A stretch of 64,000 bases of DNA, from positions 1 through 64,000 of the forward strand of contig JAVTVY010017484.1 of NCBI GenBank assembly GCA_036873755.1, given 5' to 3'. The stretch comes from Hanleya hanleyi (lineage: Eukaryota; Mollusca; Polyplacophora; Lepidopleurida; Hanleyidae). Positions 37,108 to 48,187 of the stretch are shown one piece after another. Numbering within the stretch: the first letter of the stretch is position 1; the number at the start of each line of letters is the position of its first letter. The notes beneath the pieces were generated by a model. That model saw only the letters and a program-made list of their open reading frames with translations. It ran no database searches and was not told the origin of the DNA. The position numbers and the translations under genes were made by a program.

Positions 37108-37109
<2 letters not shown>

Positions 37110-37400
37110 AGCCAGAACAATGATGTTGGCCCAACACCTGTTTTCGTGACGAGAGGTGGTCCCCACAATACAGTGGTGTTGAGAAATGGTGCTCGCCTAT
37201 TCCGAAGCCAATAACTGATGTTTGAGGCCAGGTCGGAGTCCTGAAAATTGCTCAACACCATACTTCGGTATTCACTGATAAGTCTAACTCAACACCAAAT
37301 AGTGGTGTTGGCCGACACCAATAAATGGTATAGGCTAGCTCTTATTCAACATCTTATATTTGTGTTATGCACAACACCTTTATTTTGTGTTAATCAATGC
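37108..37400. mobile_element. GGTGTTG/CAACACC palindrome-array element
   Basis: The head ACAGCCAGAACAATGATG is followed by GTTGGCCCAACACC, GTGGTGTTGAG, CTCAACACC, AACACCAAATAGTGGTGTTG and GCACAACACC. It has the same layout as the GGTGATG elements with a different core word. Confidence 0.75.
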
Positions 37401-37884
37401 CCTTCTTCTTATCGTGTACGAGACGTTCGAGTCATCAATCTTCCATGCGTTTCAGATTTTTGAACAGCTCGCGGATTATACGAAGCTAACAAATCAGATA
37501 TGAATAACAATAAATCATTTCTCAATGAAGAAGTCCGTAAACACTACCCCCCAAGGGAATTCACATTCCAGATATATGAGAATTTCGCCAGGCTGTCATT
37601 AGACAGCTCTGTAAATTTAATTTTTTCAGCAGCTCTATGTTACAGCTTAAGGTTAACAAATCTCACTTAAAGGCTTCATGGTCTTTGGTGTAGGCGCCTT
37701 TATATCGGCTTCATCTGCCAACAGAAGCAAAGTATTATGTCCGTCGATTCTTTGACTGGTCTCTATCTCTTCTAGTCGCATTTTAAGGAGTATATGCATT
37801 ACATGGAGACGAATTATCGCATAATAATCCTGAGGTCAAAGGGTCAACGATCAATTTCATTGTGATCCAAAAATTAGAAACCTT

Positions 37885-38062
37885 TAAACAATCTGTTTGT
37901 CCCGTGTCGTGCCTCTGTGTTTGTCCCGTGTCGTGCCTGTGTTTGTCCCGTGTCGTGCGTCTGTGTTTGTCCCGTGTCGTACCTCTGTGTTTGTCCCGTG
38001 TCGTGCCTGTGTTTGTCCCGTGTCGTGCCTCTGTGTTTGTCCCGTGTAGTGCCTCTGCCTCT
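37885..38062 (+). repeat. 22/24-bp minisatellite, ~7 copies
   Basis: Units of TGTTTGTCCCGTGTCGTGCC followed by TG or TCTG. Overlapping Cys/Val-rich ORFs on both strands are artefacts. Confidence 0.9.
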
Positions 38063-38869
38063 GACAGTTTTGCAATCTCAATGTTCGTTTATTGGATCAG
38101 GGGAACAACAAGTTTCGCGTACCAGCATTGAGGTGAACAGGTCAAAGTTCAAGGTTATTGTGACCTATAAATCAGGGAAATACCAAGTGTCGGAAACCAA
38201 TATTGAAGTCAAAAAGTCAAAGGTCAAGGGTAATGTTGTCTATAATCAAGAAAGCATTGACAATGTGTAGGTCTATGTCCGTGCTTCAAATCCAGTTCAG
38301 GTATGGATTGTGACCAGATGTCAGGTATAACTCACGTCTGTGACAGTCAAGAGCCTGGTTGATTCCGAGTCTTTTTGTCCGTACGTCTATCGGTTCAGTT
38401 TTGTTGTCGGTGTGATACATGTTTCTCCAGTTCCAGGATATAGACTGGTACCAGACCGTATGTGTTCCTCATACCCACGGGGCAATAAAAAATCGAACCA
38501 TTTTAAGTTCGAATAGTAAAAGATGGAGGTAATATGAACTGCGCCATGAACCCCAGTTACTGTTGAGTGTGACCGAATTTCAAGTATATATCAAGCCCAT
38601 GGCAAACAAGAAACCTATTGATATCAAGAAGTATCTATCTGTCTAATAAAATGTGTTCCTCGTGTTCTTCTGTTGTAGATTGTGCCCAAGGTTTGATTAT
38701 ATCAAGTAGATTCCGGTAAAATTGTTGGTTTTTCTGTTAGAAGAATAAAGATAGTGCCACGGCACTGTAGCTCATCTGGCTGTAACTGGAGAAAGTAGCT
38801 GTGATAAATTTTTACTAAAGAACTGCAATAGATGAGTTTCTAACTTGTGTTGTCCCCCCTGAACACTAA
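38063..38869. other. No gene recognised
   Basis: Contains AGGTCAAAGTTCAAGGTTATTGTGACC-like phrases (38140-38235), split remnants of a GACC/GGTC repeat. Nothing coding is supported. Confidence 0.4.
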
Positions 38870-40870
38870 ATGATCCATGCAGTAATTTCCTGAGATTTCA
38901 TGATAACAAACTTTCATGGGAAATTCAAGATGCAGCCATATTGGGTTTTCAAAATGGACTGAAAAGGTATCTTGTACAACTGGACCACAAGGGGAACCTG
39001 TGACAAAGATGCAGGCAGTAATTTCCTGAGAATTCACGATAACGAAATTTCATGGGAAAATTCAAGATGGCTGTCTGGTGGCCATATTGGATTTTCGAAT
39101 CGGACCAGAAAAGCCATCTTGCACAACTTGACCCCAAGGGGAACCTGTGTATCAAATTTGAGAAAGATCAATGCAGTAGTTCCTGAGAAATCGCGATAGA
39201 GTTTCATGGGAAAATCCAAAATGGTCACCTAGTGGCCATATTGGATTTCCGAATCAAATAACAAAAGGTATCTTGCACAACTAGACCCCAAGGGGAACAT
39301 GTGTACCAAATTGAGAAAGATCCATGCAGTACTTCCTGAGAAATCACGATAACTAAGTTTAATAGAGAAATCGAAGATGGCCGCCTGGTGGCCATATTGG
39401 ATTTTCGAATCAGAGCAGAAAAGGTATATTGCACAACTAGACCCCAAGAGGAACCTGTGTACCGAATTTGAGAAAGACCCATGAAGTAGTTCATGAGAGA
39501 TCGCAATAACAATGTTTCAAGGGGAAATCCAAGATGGCCGCCTGGTGGCCATATTGGATTTTTGAATCAGACCACAAAAGATATCTTGCACAACTAGACC
39601 CAAAGGGGAACCTGTGTACCAAATTTGAGAAAGATCCATGCAGTAGTTCCTGAGAAATCGCGATAATGTTTCAGCTAGAAATCCAAGATGGCCGCCTGGT
39701 GGCCATATTGGATTTTTGAATCCGACCAAAAAAGGTATCTTGCACAGCTAGACCCCAAGGGGAAAATGTGTATCAAATTTGAGAAAGATCAATGAAGTAG
39801 TTCATGAGAAATCGCAATAACAATGTTTCAAGGGGAAATCCAAGATGGCCGCCTGGTGGCAGTAGTTCCTGAGAAATCACGATAACAAAGTTTCATGGGG
39901 AAATCCAAGATGGCCTCCTGGTGGCCATATTGGATTTTTTAATCAAATAACAAAAGGTATCTTGCACAACTAGACCCCAAGGGGAACCTGTGTACCAAAT
40001 TTGAGAAAGATCCATGCAGTACTTCCTGAGAAATCACGATAACGCAGTTTCATAGGGAAATCCAAGATGGCCGCCTGGTGGCCATATTGGATTTTCGAAT
40101 CAGAGCAGAAAAGCTATCTTGCACAACTAGACCCCAAGGGGAACCTGTGTACCAAATTTGAGAAAGATCCATGCAGTAGTTCCTGAGAAATCGCAATAAA
40201 AATGTTTCATGGGGAAATCCAAGATGGCCGCCTGGTGGCCATATTGGATTTTTGAATCAGACCACAAAAGGTATCTTGCACAACTAGACCCCAAGGGGAA
40301 CCTGTGTACCAAACTTGAGAAAGATCCATGCAATAGTTCCTGAGAAATCGCAATAACAAGGTTTCATCAGGAAATCCAAGATGGGTGCCTGGTGGCCATA
40401 TTGGATTTTTGAATCAGACCACAAAAGGTATCTTGCACAACTAGACTCCAAGGGGAACCTGTATACCAAATTTGAAGAAGGAGAAATCACGATAACAATG
40501 TTTCATCGGGAAATCCAAGATGGCCGCCTGGTGGCCATATTGGATATTCAAATTGGACTAAAGTACACATGTTGTACAACAAGACCCAAAGGGGAACCGG
40601 TGTACCAAATTTGAGAAAGATCCATGAAGTAGTTACCGAAAAATAATGATGACAAGATTTCACTGGCGAATTCAAGATGGCCGCCAAGGCAGCCATATTC
40701 AAAATCGTATCGACACCGCATGAACAGTTTCTGGTGTACTCATTGGGGGGAACATGCATGCCAAGTTTCAGCTTAATCGACCAAGCGGTTTCAGAGAAGA
40801 AGATGTTTACGAACGACGCACGACGCGCGACGGACGACGGACAATCAGGCCAATCGGGCCTTCGGCCCAG
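38870..40870 (+). repeat. ~155-bp tandem array with CAAGATGGCCGCCTGGTGGC core
   Basis: About 13 units, with cores near 38929, 39063, 39216, 39374, 39531, 39686, 39840, 39908, 40067, 40226, 40378, 40516 and 40675. Each carries GCCATATTGGATTTT, TATCTTGCACAACTAGACCC, AAGGGGAACCTGTGTACCAA and GAGAAAGATCCATGCAGTA blocks. The unit at 39840 is shortened. The array ends in CGACGGACGACGGACAATCA and GGCCTTCGGCCCAGATGAGC (40826-40875). Many ORFs cross it; none is a gene. Confidence 0.9.
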
Positions 40871-42439
40871 ATGAGCTAAAAATTCCAAAAATATTCGAAA
40901 GTGGACCAATTTCAACGCCTCAATTGGGGGCCGTTTCTGGTGGTTCCCCTCTTTCCCAGACAATTAGCACTATGTTCATTACACACTGGGGCTGGAGACC
41001 TCAGACTTTCCATGTGGGAAATGTTATACCAAAAAATGTAAGAAGATTTCGTTGCCCGCTTTGATGACGTCACAAACTTAAATTCAATTTAATATGAACT
41101 TTTTTGTTATATGTTCTCCACAAAAGTTGCTCGATAAATTGGAGTATAAGTTTGTGAGGTGATATCAATTAATTGCAGGCACTTTGTCGCAGGAAATGAT
41201 CGTATATCGCAAAACAAATAATACTAAATATGACAAACACAATGTTTTATTGCACTCTCGTGGCCGTCATTTTGAATTTACCCATGATGCTTTGCTCCGA
41301 AGGTCATGTAATCAGGTAGATGTGATATTATGGTCATTTTTAAGCATCACCCTTCGAGAATATAGCAGCAGAAAATGCAAAATAGTGGCCAAGAGATTCT
41401 AATAAAAAAAATATGCGCTTTCCAATTTTCCAATGCCTAACATGAACTTATTTCACTTCGAACTATTATTTTTCAACTTTCCCAGCAGTGTTTGAGAAAA
41501 AAAAACTTGAAGAAAACAAAATGGAAAATTGACCGAAAATGTGACGTCTTATGTGACATCATCATAGCTGGCAAAGTAATTTGTTTACGTTTGCTCGTAG
41601 CGCTTCACCGAAATATATGATGCGTATAAAGTTGTATGCCTCAAACACATTGGTAATGAAAATATTCCGAGGAGCGAAATGCTAAAAGGGAAGAGGGGGC
41701 ATAACCACCAGAAAAGGTCGTCACATGTGAAATTGAAGGTAGTTCATGGTTGGAACGAATATTGGACCAGTATGCACTTTCCTGCATTTATAAACTTAAT
41801 TCGGAGTACAATTTTCAAAACTTGGGTATTGTTGCAAACCAAAATTATGCATTGATCAGCAAATCTTCAAATACCAATATCGTTTCATGTGTACTGTGTC
41901 GCAAATTCCCATGTGAAATCGCTTACCATCAAAATCTGGTCAATTCTTGTGCGGGCGTATTTTAACGCCCATCGGCTCTTGTTCTGAATGGGTTGTTATG
42001 ACATAAAGCATGTCGTGACGCTTGGATATGGTGTTCTATTTGTGCCAATTGACATGTTTAAAGCTGGACATCAATAGGCCTAATGGTGTGAACCCGTTAG
42101 AAACGAATAATAACCCAGATCAAACCAACCTCCCCACAGCGCATGCTCTGGTTCACAGGTTCACGCCACTGAGTGTAAGTTCACCTTTACGACCTGGGTG
42201 TGACCATTTGCGTACACTTCGTCATCCATAAGATGGATTGTGGATCATGTTTCTCCATTATCGGTGAGCGATATCCGATACATTTCCGTATACTGTTCGG
42301 TCTTCATCCGGCGGAGAACAGACCGAGAAATCTGATATATTTCAGGCTTTTCATACCACTTCTGAAACATATATTGTCTGTGCTTACAAAAAATAAGACA
42401 TGAATAACTTCCATATCATTCAAGCGGTCTTGTAGATCT
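40871..42439. other. No gene recognised
   Basis: Short motif-free ORFs only (for example 41184-41402 and 41750-41965). TGACGTCA occurs near 41063. Confidence 0.45.
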
Positions 42440-43350
42440 GTATTATGAACAAGTAGGGATGCACATGACTCGAAATTGGCGGGTTACGTCGTTAGAGTTT
42501 AGCCGATTGGCCGACGACATCACGTGGTGTTGATTTCTGGGGATCAGTTGCCGACAGTAGACTGAAAAATCGATATGCACGCTCTCAGGATCGGTCTTAC
42601 CGCGTATAGATGACCTAGATGGTCACAGGTTGGGGTGTGACGTAAACGGACACACTCCGGTCATACCGTGTTCTGTTTGAATCCGACCGAACAACTCCCT
42701 CACTTTTGCACATGTGCGAACTACATTTGATATGCTCACTCATATCAACGGGGAAGGGGGCGAAGGGGGAGTAAGCTTTGGAGCATTCTTTGTATGGCCA
42801 TGTCAACAGAGGTACAACACAGATTTGAAAAGTGATCGGAACGTTCGACGACTGAGCGCTGGATATTTTATGATGTCACTTTCGGTGTTGGGCGGGAATC
42901 CTATCCAAAAATCTGACTGGTGCCATGGCTGTGGTAAAATGCCCCAGTGGGAACGTTGAGATCAAATAAGAAAATAAGAAGCAATCTGCCGAAAACACAA
43001 ATATATTAAAATCAGTCAACCGTATATGGAATCAACTCGCCCAGGATAATGAAAATTATCGCGAAACGTAGTCATCGTCACGTGACACTATATACACATA
43101 CCCTCCTCCACCCCCCCCCCCCATATTCTCCCATTTTATAGATCAAGTATGGCATGACATGACTCGAAAAATGACGGCTGATGACTAGAGTTTCATCTGA
43201 TTGGCTGACGTAATCCAGGTAATGTTTAGTTCTGTGGATCGCAAAATATCTGCCAAAATAGTTTGAAAATGAACATGGTCACACCGACGGTCAGTGTCAC
43301 GCATGTAGCAGATGGTTATAAAATGCAAAGTTTATTTTAGGAACAAGTCT
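42440..43350 (+). repeat. Pair of diverged dispersed repeats
   Basis: Copies at about 42450-42610 and 43155-43310 share CATGACTCGAAA, TAGAGTTT and GATTGGCYGACG blocks in order, followed by GTGGATCGCA/GGGGATCAG. A poly-C run lies at 43109-43122. Near 43050, GGATAATGAAAATTATC then GCGAAACGT is a small hairpin followed by CGAAAC, reminiscent of the ends of Penelope-like elements. Confidence 0.45.
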
Positions 43351-44972
43351 AAATACATAACAAAGGAATAAATGAAATTACTTGTTGCTGTTTTTTAAAT
43401 GCCCTATATCTTATGGGATTTATATTACTATCAGCAAGTATTCCATTAGATTATGTATTCTTAGATGTCACAGAACTGGTTTATCTTAGTGAAATGGGAA
43501 TAATTAAACAGTACCTGACGTGCATATGAATGGCTTCATGTTGACAAAGGCATTTCTTAACCAAGCATTGTGTTGTTGTAAAAACACGTCCACGCAAACC
43601 CCAGAAGACATTTACACTTATTGAAAATGACAGGTTTTTAACACTTAAGGATTTATTGGACTTTAATTTGGCCACCGTGAATTAAGCTTGACTCGTACCT
43701 TATCCATTATGAGAGATGCCTTCTATATTCGAGTGTTCTTCTGGTTCGTTGATTCGAAAAAATATATATATCATGATATAGCACACAAACCACATTATGG
43801 TAGTCATAACGACTTTACAGTAAACTTCTAGCACCAAATGGAGTAAGGTTCATGTCCACAGCAAAAACTATTTTTGTGTACGCCACGAGTCACCCCACAC
43901 ACACACACCCCCCAAACCCCCACCCAAGCCACACACATTCAACCCGCCCGACAACGATATATTTGAGACCAATCTCCGATTGTCAGGGTTTCCAATTTCA
44001 TAAACTGTCAGTTTAATATTGGAAATGCATCCAGTATCTGACTTTTGAATAAAGCCATACTCTTGGTATCGTCTTGAGCGCAACAACTTTCTCATTAGGA
44101 TTGATAGACTTGGGTTCCGAGAATGTTCTCGTGGATGCAACGGAAGAAACAGCGGTTCTAAACAAAAGATCGAATATTGCCCTAAGCCCACAGCGTTCAG
44201 TTTGGTAACGGACAGTGTTGATTGGTAGAGAGACATGTCCTCAATACCTGGGCGTCGCATTTTTAACCCCAACGCAGTATGAGGCATACAAATGATAGAC
44301 AATGATTGTCGTAAGATCTCGGAGTGTCTCAGGAAAGGTACGAGTTAACCACGAAGCTGAACCAAGCACCAGCAGCATATGTATGGGACATGTAGTCAAA
44401 CCTAAATTACAACTGTCAATGTCTCATACGTGCATATGGCGCGGTACGAATATACCAACTTACAAGAATGATACATTTGCAGCAACAATATAGAGTATTG
44501 TTCGAGAACCACTTATAGGAGAGATAAATCAGCAATCAATGATTGAGTCTATCTGTCATCTACACTTCATGTAAATGATAAATAATTAGCTGTAATGGAT
44601 TTTCCATTCTAACCATAACAATACCTGCATTTGTCGCGAAACATCGTCACCTGCTATTTCACGTGTGGGGTATTGTGTGGGATGACATGTCTTTTTCTTA
44701 TCTTTATTTCACTCGGGACTTTGAACGAGGTATGATGCACAACTATAAATTCTAATTCATACGTGATGTTAAACATGTCACCAAGTAGTCTTGTCCATTC
44801 GCGGCATATAATACACGTAATTCTGTTTTAAGCGGAAGTTGTGCATTATTGGATTATCATAATTTCTCCAGCTAGTACACGGAAGCAAACTGAAATCAAG
44901 TTGCAAATATACACAATGTCCGATTCGACCAGAAGAATGCATGATCTCGGCCATTTTGGGGGGGGGGGCGGT
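43351..44972. other. No gene recognised
   Basis: C-rich and CA-rich stretch near 43885-43930; poly-G at 44957-44968. ORF 43868-44302 (minus) is low-complexity at its end and motif-free. Confidence 0.45.
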
Positions 44973-45534
44973 GTAGCAACTACTAATGATGCTCGAGGGG
45001 TAGGAGATACTAATGACAAAACTGTCGCAATTACGATAATCGTGTCATTAGCAGTTGTCAGGTCGCCAGCTATGTCACAATTGCGTTTTGTGACAATATC
45101 AGGCGACTCTGTCACCCGCAAAAAAGTGGTAGCGAGCATGTTGACGCTTATTGTCACAACTGGGAAACAGTAATTCTTTTAGGCAAAAACTAAATCTTTG
45201 ATATACTTGCAATAGCAACCACTAATGGCACAATTGTCGTAATTGCGTCGTTAGTGATCGACTCTGCATGCAGTCGGCAGCAAATGTCGCATTTGTGACA
45301 ATAGCGGTTGACTGTGCATGCAGAGTCGATTGCAAATGACGCAATTACGACATTAGCTGGCGACCTGACAACTGCTAATGACGCAATTACGACATTAGCT
45401 GGCGACCTGACAACTGCTAATGACGCAATTACGACATTAGCTGGCGACCTGACAACTGATAATGACGCAATTACGACATTAGCTGGCGACCTGACAACTG
45501 CTAATGCGACAATTGTGTCATTAGTAGTTGCTAC
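44973..45534. mobile_element. Inverted-repeat element with 42-bp palindromic units
   Basis: The ends are GTAGCAACTACTAATGA (44973) and its complement ending at 45534. The right half has about four near-identical 42-bp units (about 45340-45500) with CTAATGACGCAATTACGACA and TTAGCTGGCGACCTGACAAC. The left half carries the inverse (GTTGTCAGGTCGCCAGC near 45055). The centre holds GACTCTGCATGCAGTC and its inverse (45250 and 45310). ORFs such as 45308-45559 (repeating Thr-Leu-Ala-Gly-Asp) come from the repeat. Confidence 0.8.
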
Positions 45535-46794
45535 AAAGCGGGAAATTCGGATTTCTTAATTGATCGTTGTGTCATCTATCAAACTCCAAGCAGGATTAAT
45601 CTCCCTGTATGTCACGTCTAACGTAGGGCCGTAGACATTGTTTGAACATTGACCTATTGTGTGAATGATTCCTGTCAATCGATTAAAATTCTTGTGAGTG
45701 GTAAAATATTTTCAAATACAAATTTTATTTAATAGGGTTCAGATGCTGCACCCATACTTGGTTTTAATTCGAGCTTGATGAGGTACTTGTAGTTTACATC
45801 TCTGGACTATAGGCCTACATGGGGTTATTTGTCCAAAATAGATCAAAGGATAATTTGCTGATTCGGAAATACGACACGGTTGTGTCACGTGCACTTGAAT
45901 ATATCTCCAGTTATCATGGTTAGAGCGAAATCAGACTAATTGCATACCCCATCTCGTTTACAAAAACAACTCTCGCGAGAACGGCAATTCGTGAGCACGG
46001 ACATAAGAGGCAATTAAGGGAGGCAATAAAACAGTGAAGTGAGCCGCCACTTCAACGATGAATGGCCGTCATCTCGAGTTTCCCTGGTCCAGATGGGATA
46101 AGTTGAAGATGGCGTCTGCTTGGTCAAGATGTTAGCGATATCCTGGTGCCTAATTGGCTAGACCTTGAGTAGTTCGATGGACTGTTACCATTGAGAACGC
46201 CCCTCGAACGTTTAAAGGTTTTTAGTGTTGTCAAGGTCGTGTAAAAATCCAATATTTACGCAAAGTATTGGAGATTATGATCTATTTTTAGTTCGCCTTG
46301 TGTAAATGTGAGATTTTCTGCTTTAGTAATTTTAAGGATGTCCGCTGGTGGTAAATCAGAGTATTTAACTTTTTGAATGTGTGTTGTTGCATTCATAATT
46401 GTGTAATATGAGGAAAAACAAAGAAAAAAATATAGGTTGGTGTGAATTTTTTAGCTATAGGCAACGTTAAGTGGACTGACCCATGCTCAATTTGATAACT
46501 CAGAAAACATAGGCCTAGTTTTGAAGCATATTCATGAAAAATTCATATAATTAGTATTTAACTTTTTCTCATATTCTAACTGTTTGCAGATAGTTTATCA
46601 AAATTTATCAAATTGGCTGGATGTTGGTGTGCAAAATTCTCGGCCAGAAAGCTTTTAAAGGAAATCCTTATCTCTTAACCTAGAAAAGGGAGATAACCCA
46701 ATAGAAAAAAAAATAGGCAAAATGGCTGCCAAAGCCAAGAACCACCAGGGGGCATCCTTAACAATGGTCGGAAATACGACGATAGAATACCGAG
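45535..46794. promoter_or_regulatory. Possible promoter-like segment at 45960-46160; otherwise no gene
   Basis: TCTCGCGAGA at 45971-45980 is the palindrome known from many animal promoters, and AAGATGGCGTC at about 46105 matches the YY1-type start-site motif. No confirmed exon follows. The rest is AT-rich; GGGAGATAAC near 46689 is a motif frequent in mollusc sequences. Confidence 0.25.
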
Positions 46795-46860
46795 TATTGG
46801 CGTCAGATCCGTCATTCAGTATTCAGCCATCGTCCACAAAAATAGTTCCATGTCAATAAT
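46795..46860 (-). mobile_element. Dispersed retroelement 3' end, decayed minus copy
   Basis: The reverse complement reads ATTATTGACATGGAACTA, GGACGATGGCTGAATACTGA, ATGACGGATCTGACGC. It is closest to the copy at 52420-52470. Confidence 0.55.
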
Positions 46861-47586
46861 CGAATGTCCCTGTACGTTAGATCGCAACCACCAATTCCGA
46901 AAAGACATAAAAGAAAATAAACAAAAAATCAAGTTTGATTCTTGATGATACTCTATTCTTGAATCTGAATGAGTTTCCGAGTCTTTATCTATAGAAAATA
47001 ATGTATCTGTCTCTTTCCATTGAAAATATTTTCCAGGCTAAAGAGATAGGGAAGAAAGAGAAAGAACGAATCGCCATGCGATCAGTAAGTGGGGGAATCT
47101 AGCTTTTACGCGAATGAAACCAACGATATCCCACAAACGCACTGTATTCTGGTCTCAGAGAGGTAATGATTTTACTTCCATTACCGCTAGATTAGCATAG
47201 CAGCCCAATGTACGGACTCATTCATTAATGATTTCACTAAAACTTCTGGGTAAATTGTTAAGAATCGATAAATCAACCTGAAATAAACCACGAAATTTGT
47301 CAATTTTCAGTCATACATATTTTAAGGGATAAATGGTCGCTTTATACTGTAAAAACGGCCGTTATTACCCCCGATTCAGGATGTTATTTTTGAGTGCATT
47401 TAATTGTTGCATATTTTTGAGAGTGGGAATATTCGCAAAAATTGAATGTATACGCGAAAATGAAATATATATGTATAGGTGTATGTGTAATGGTTGGTAG
47501 TTTAACATCGCGAGATTATAAAATGACACAGAATCTTTAAAACAGAGAAATCGCGAAAATTAAAGGCCGCGAAAATATCAGGTTTG

Positions 47587-47685
47587 ATAGAAATAACAAT
47601 GCATCACGGGATATATTCCAGTTTAAACATCTGATTGGTCAATTCAAAGGACAACACATCTGATTGGTCAATTCAAAGGACCTTG
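47587..47685 (+). repeat. Dispersed repeat with duplicated CCAAT-like block
   Basis: Matches 33570-33660. The phrase CATCTGATTGGTCAATTCAA occurs twice in tandem about 30 bp apart. Confidence 0.7.
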
Positions 47686-47755
47686 TATCTTCAGATGAGT
47701 AAATGGCTCCAGGTCAGGTGCAATACAGGAGTACCAAAATAAAATACTTCCACTA

Positions 47756-48187
47756 AAAGAAATTGTTCAATTGGCATGAAGTACAATATTATATTGTATA
47801 CTTAGAAAAATTTCAAGGCACTGAATCTCATGATTCTCGAGTAACGCGCCACGAAGTAGTGCATTCGTGCAAAATAGTTGATTCTGAGGTGAAAACAATT
47901 CTTATTGTTCTCTGTAAACATAGGAAGATAAACGACAACCAGAACCAGATTTGGTCTACGACCATGTATTGGAACAGCGAATATGCTATATCAAGCTGGT
48001 TTTGGTTATCGTTTATTTCATATGTTTATAGAAAGAAATATGAGGTATTTTCGCCTCAAAATTGGCGATTTTGCACGAATGCACCACTTCGCGGCCCTGT
48101 TATTCGATAATGATGAGACTAGGTGCCTTGAAACTTTTCTGAGTATACAATATAATACTGTACTTCATGCCAACTGAACAGTTTCTT
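47756..48187. mobile_element. 430-bp inverted-repeat element
   Basis: The arms of about 115 bp (47756-47872 and 48065-48187) are imperfect inverted repeats with AAGAAAYTGTTCARTTGGCA ends, TATTATATTGTATACT, TTTCAAGGCAC and GTGCATTCGTGCAAAAT. The spacer of about 190 bp has no gene. The 115-codon ORF at 47763-48110 lies largely in the arms and is not supported. Confidence 0.8.

Noticed and set aside
37862..38270. Cys/Val-rich ORFs resembling a secreted cysteine-rich protein
   Set aside because: They translate the 22/24-bp minisatellite; the opposite strand is equally open.
38840..40963. Many overlapping ORFs with Trp/Phe/Leu-rich repeats
   Set aside because: All lie in the ~155-bp tandem array and repeat with its units.
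44841..45559. ORFs of 83-110 codons at 44841-45173, 44846-45157 and 45308-45559
   Set aside because: Overlapping on opposite strands inside or beside the 42-bp repeat element; simple repetitive composition.
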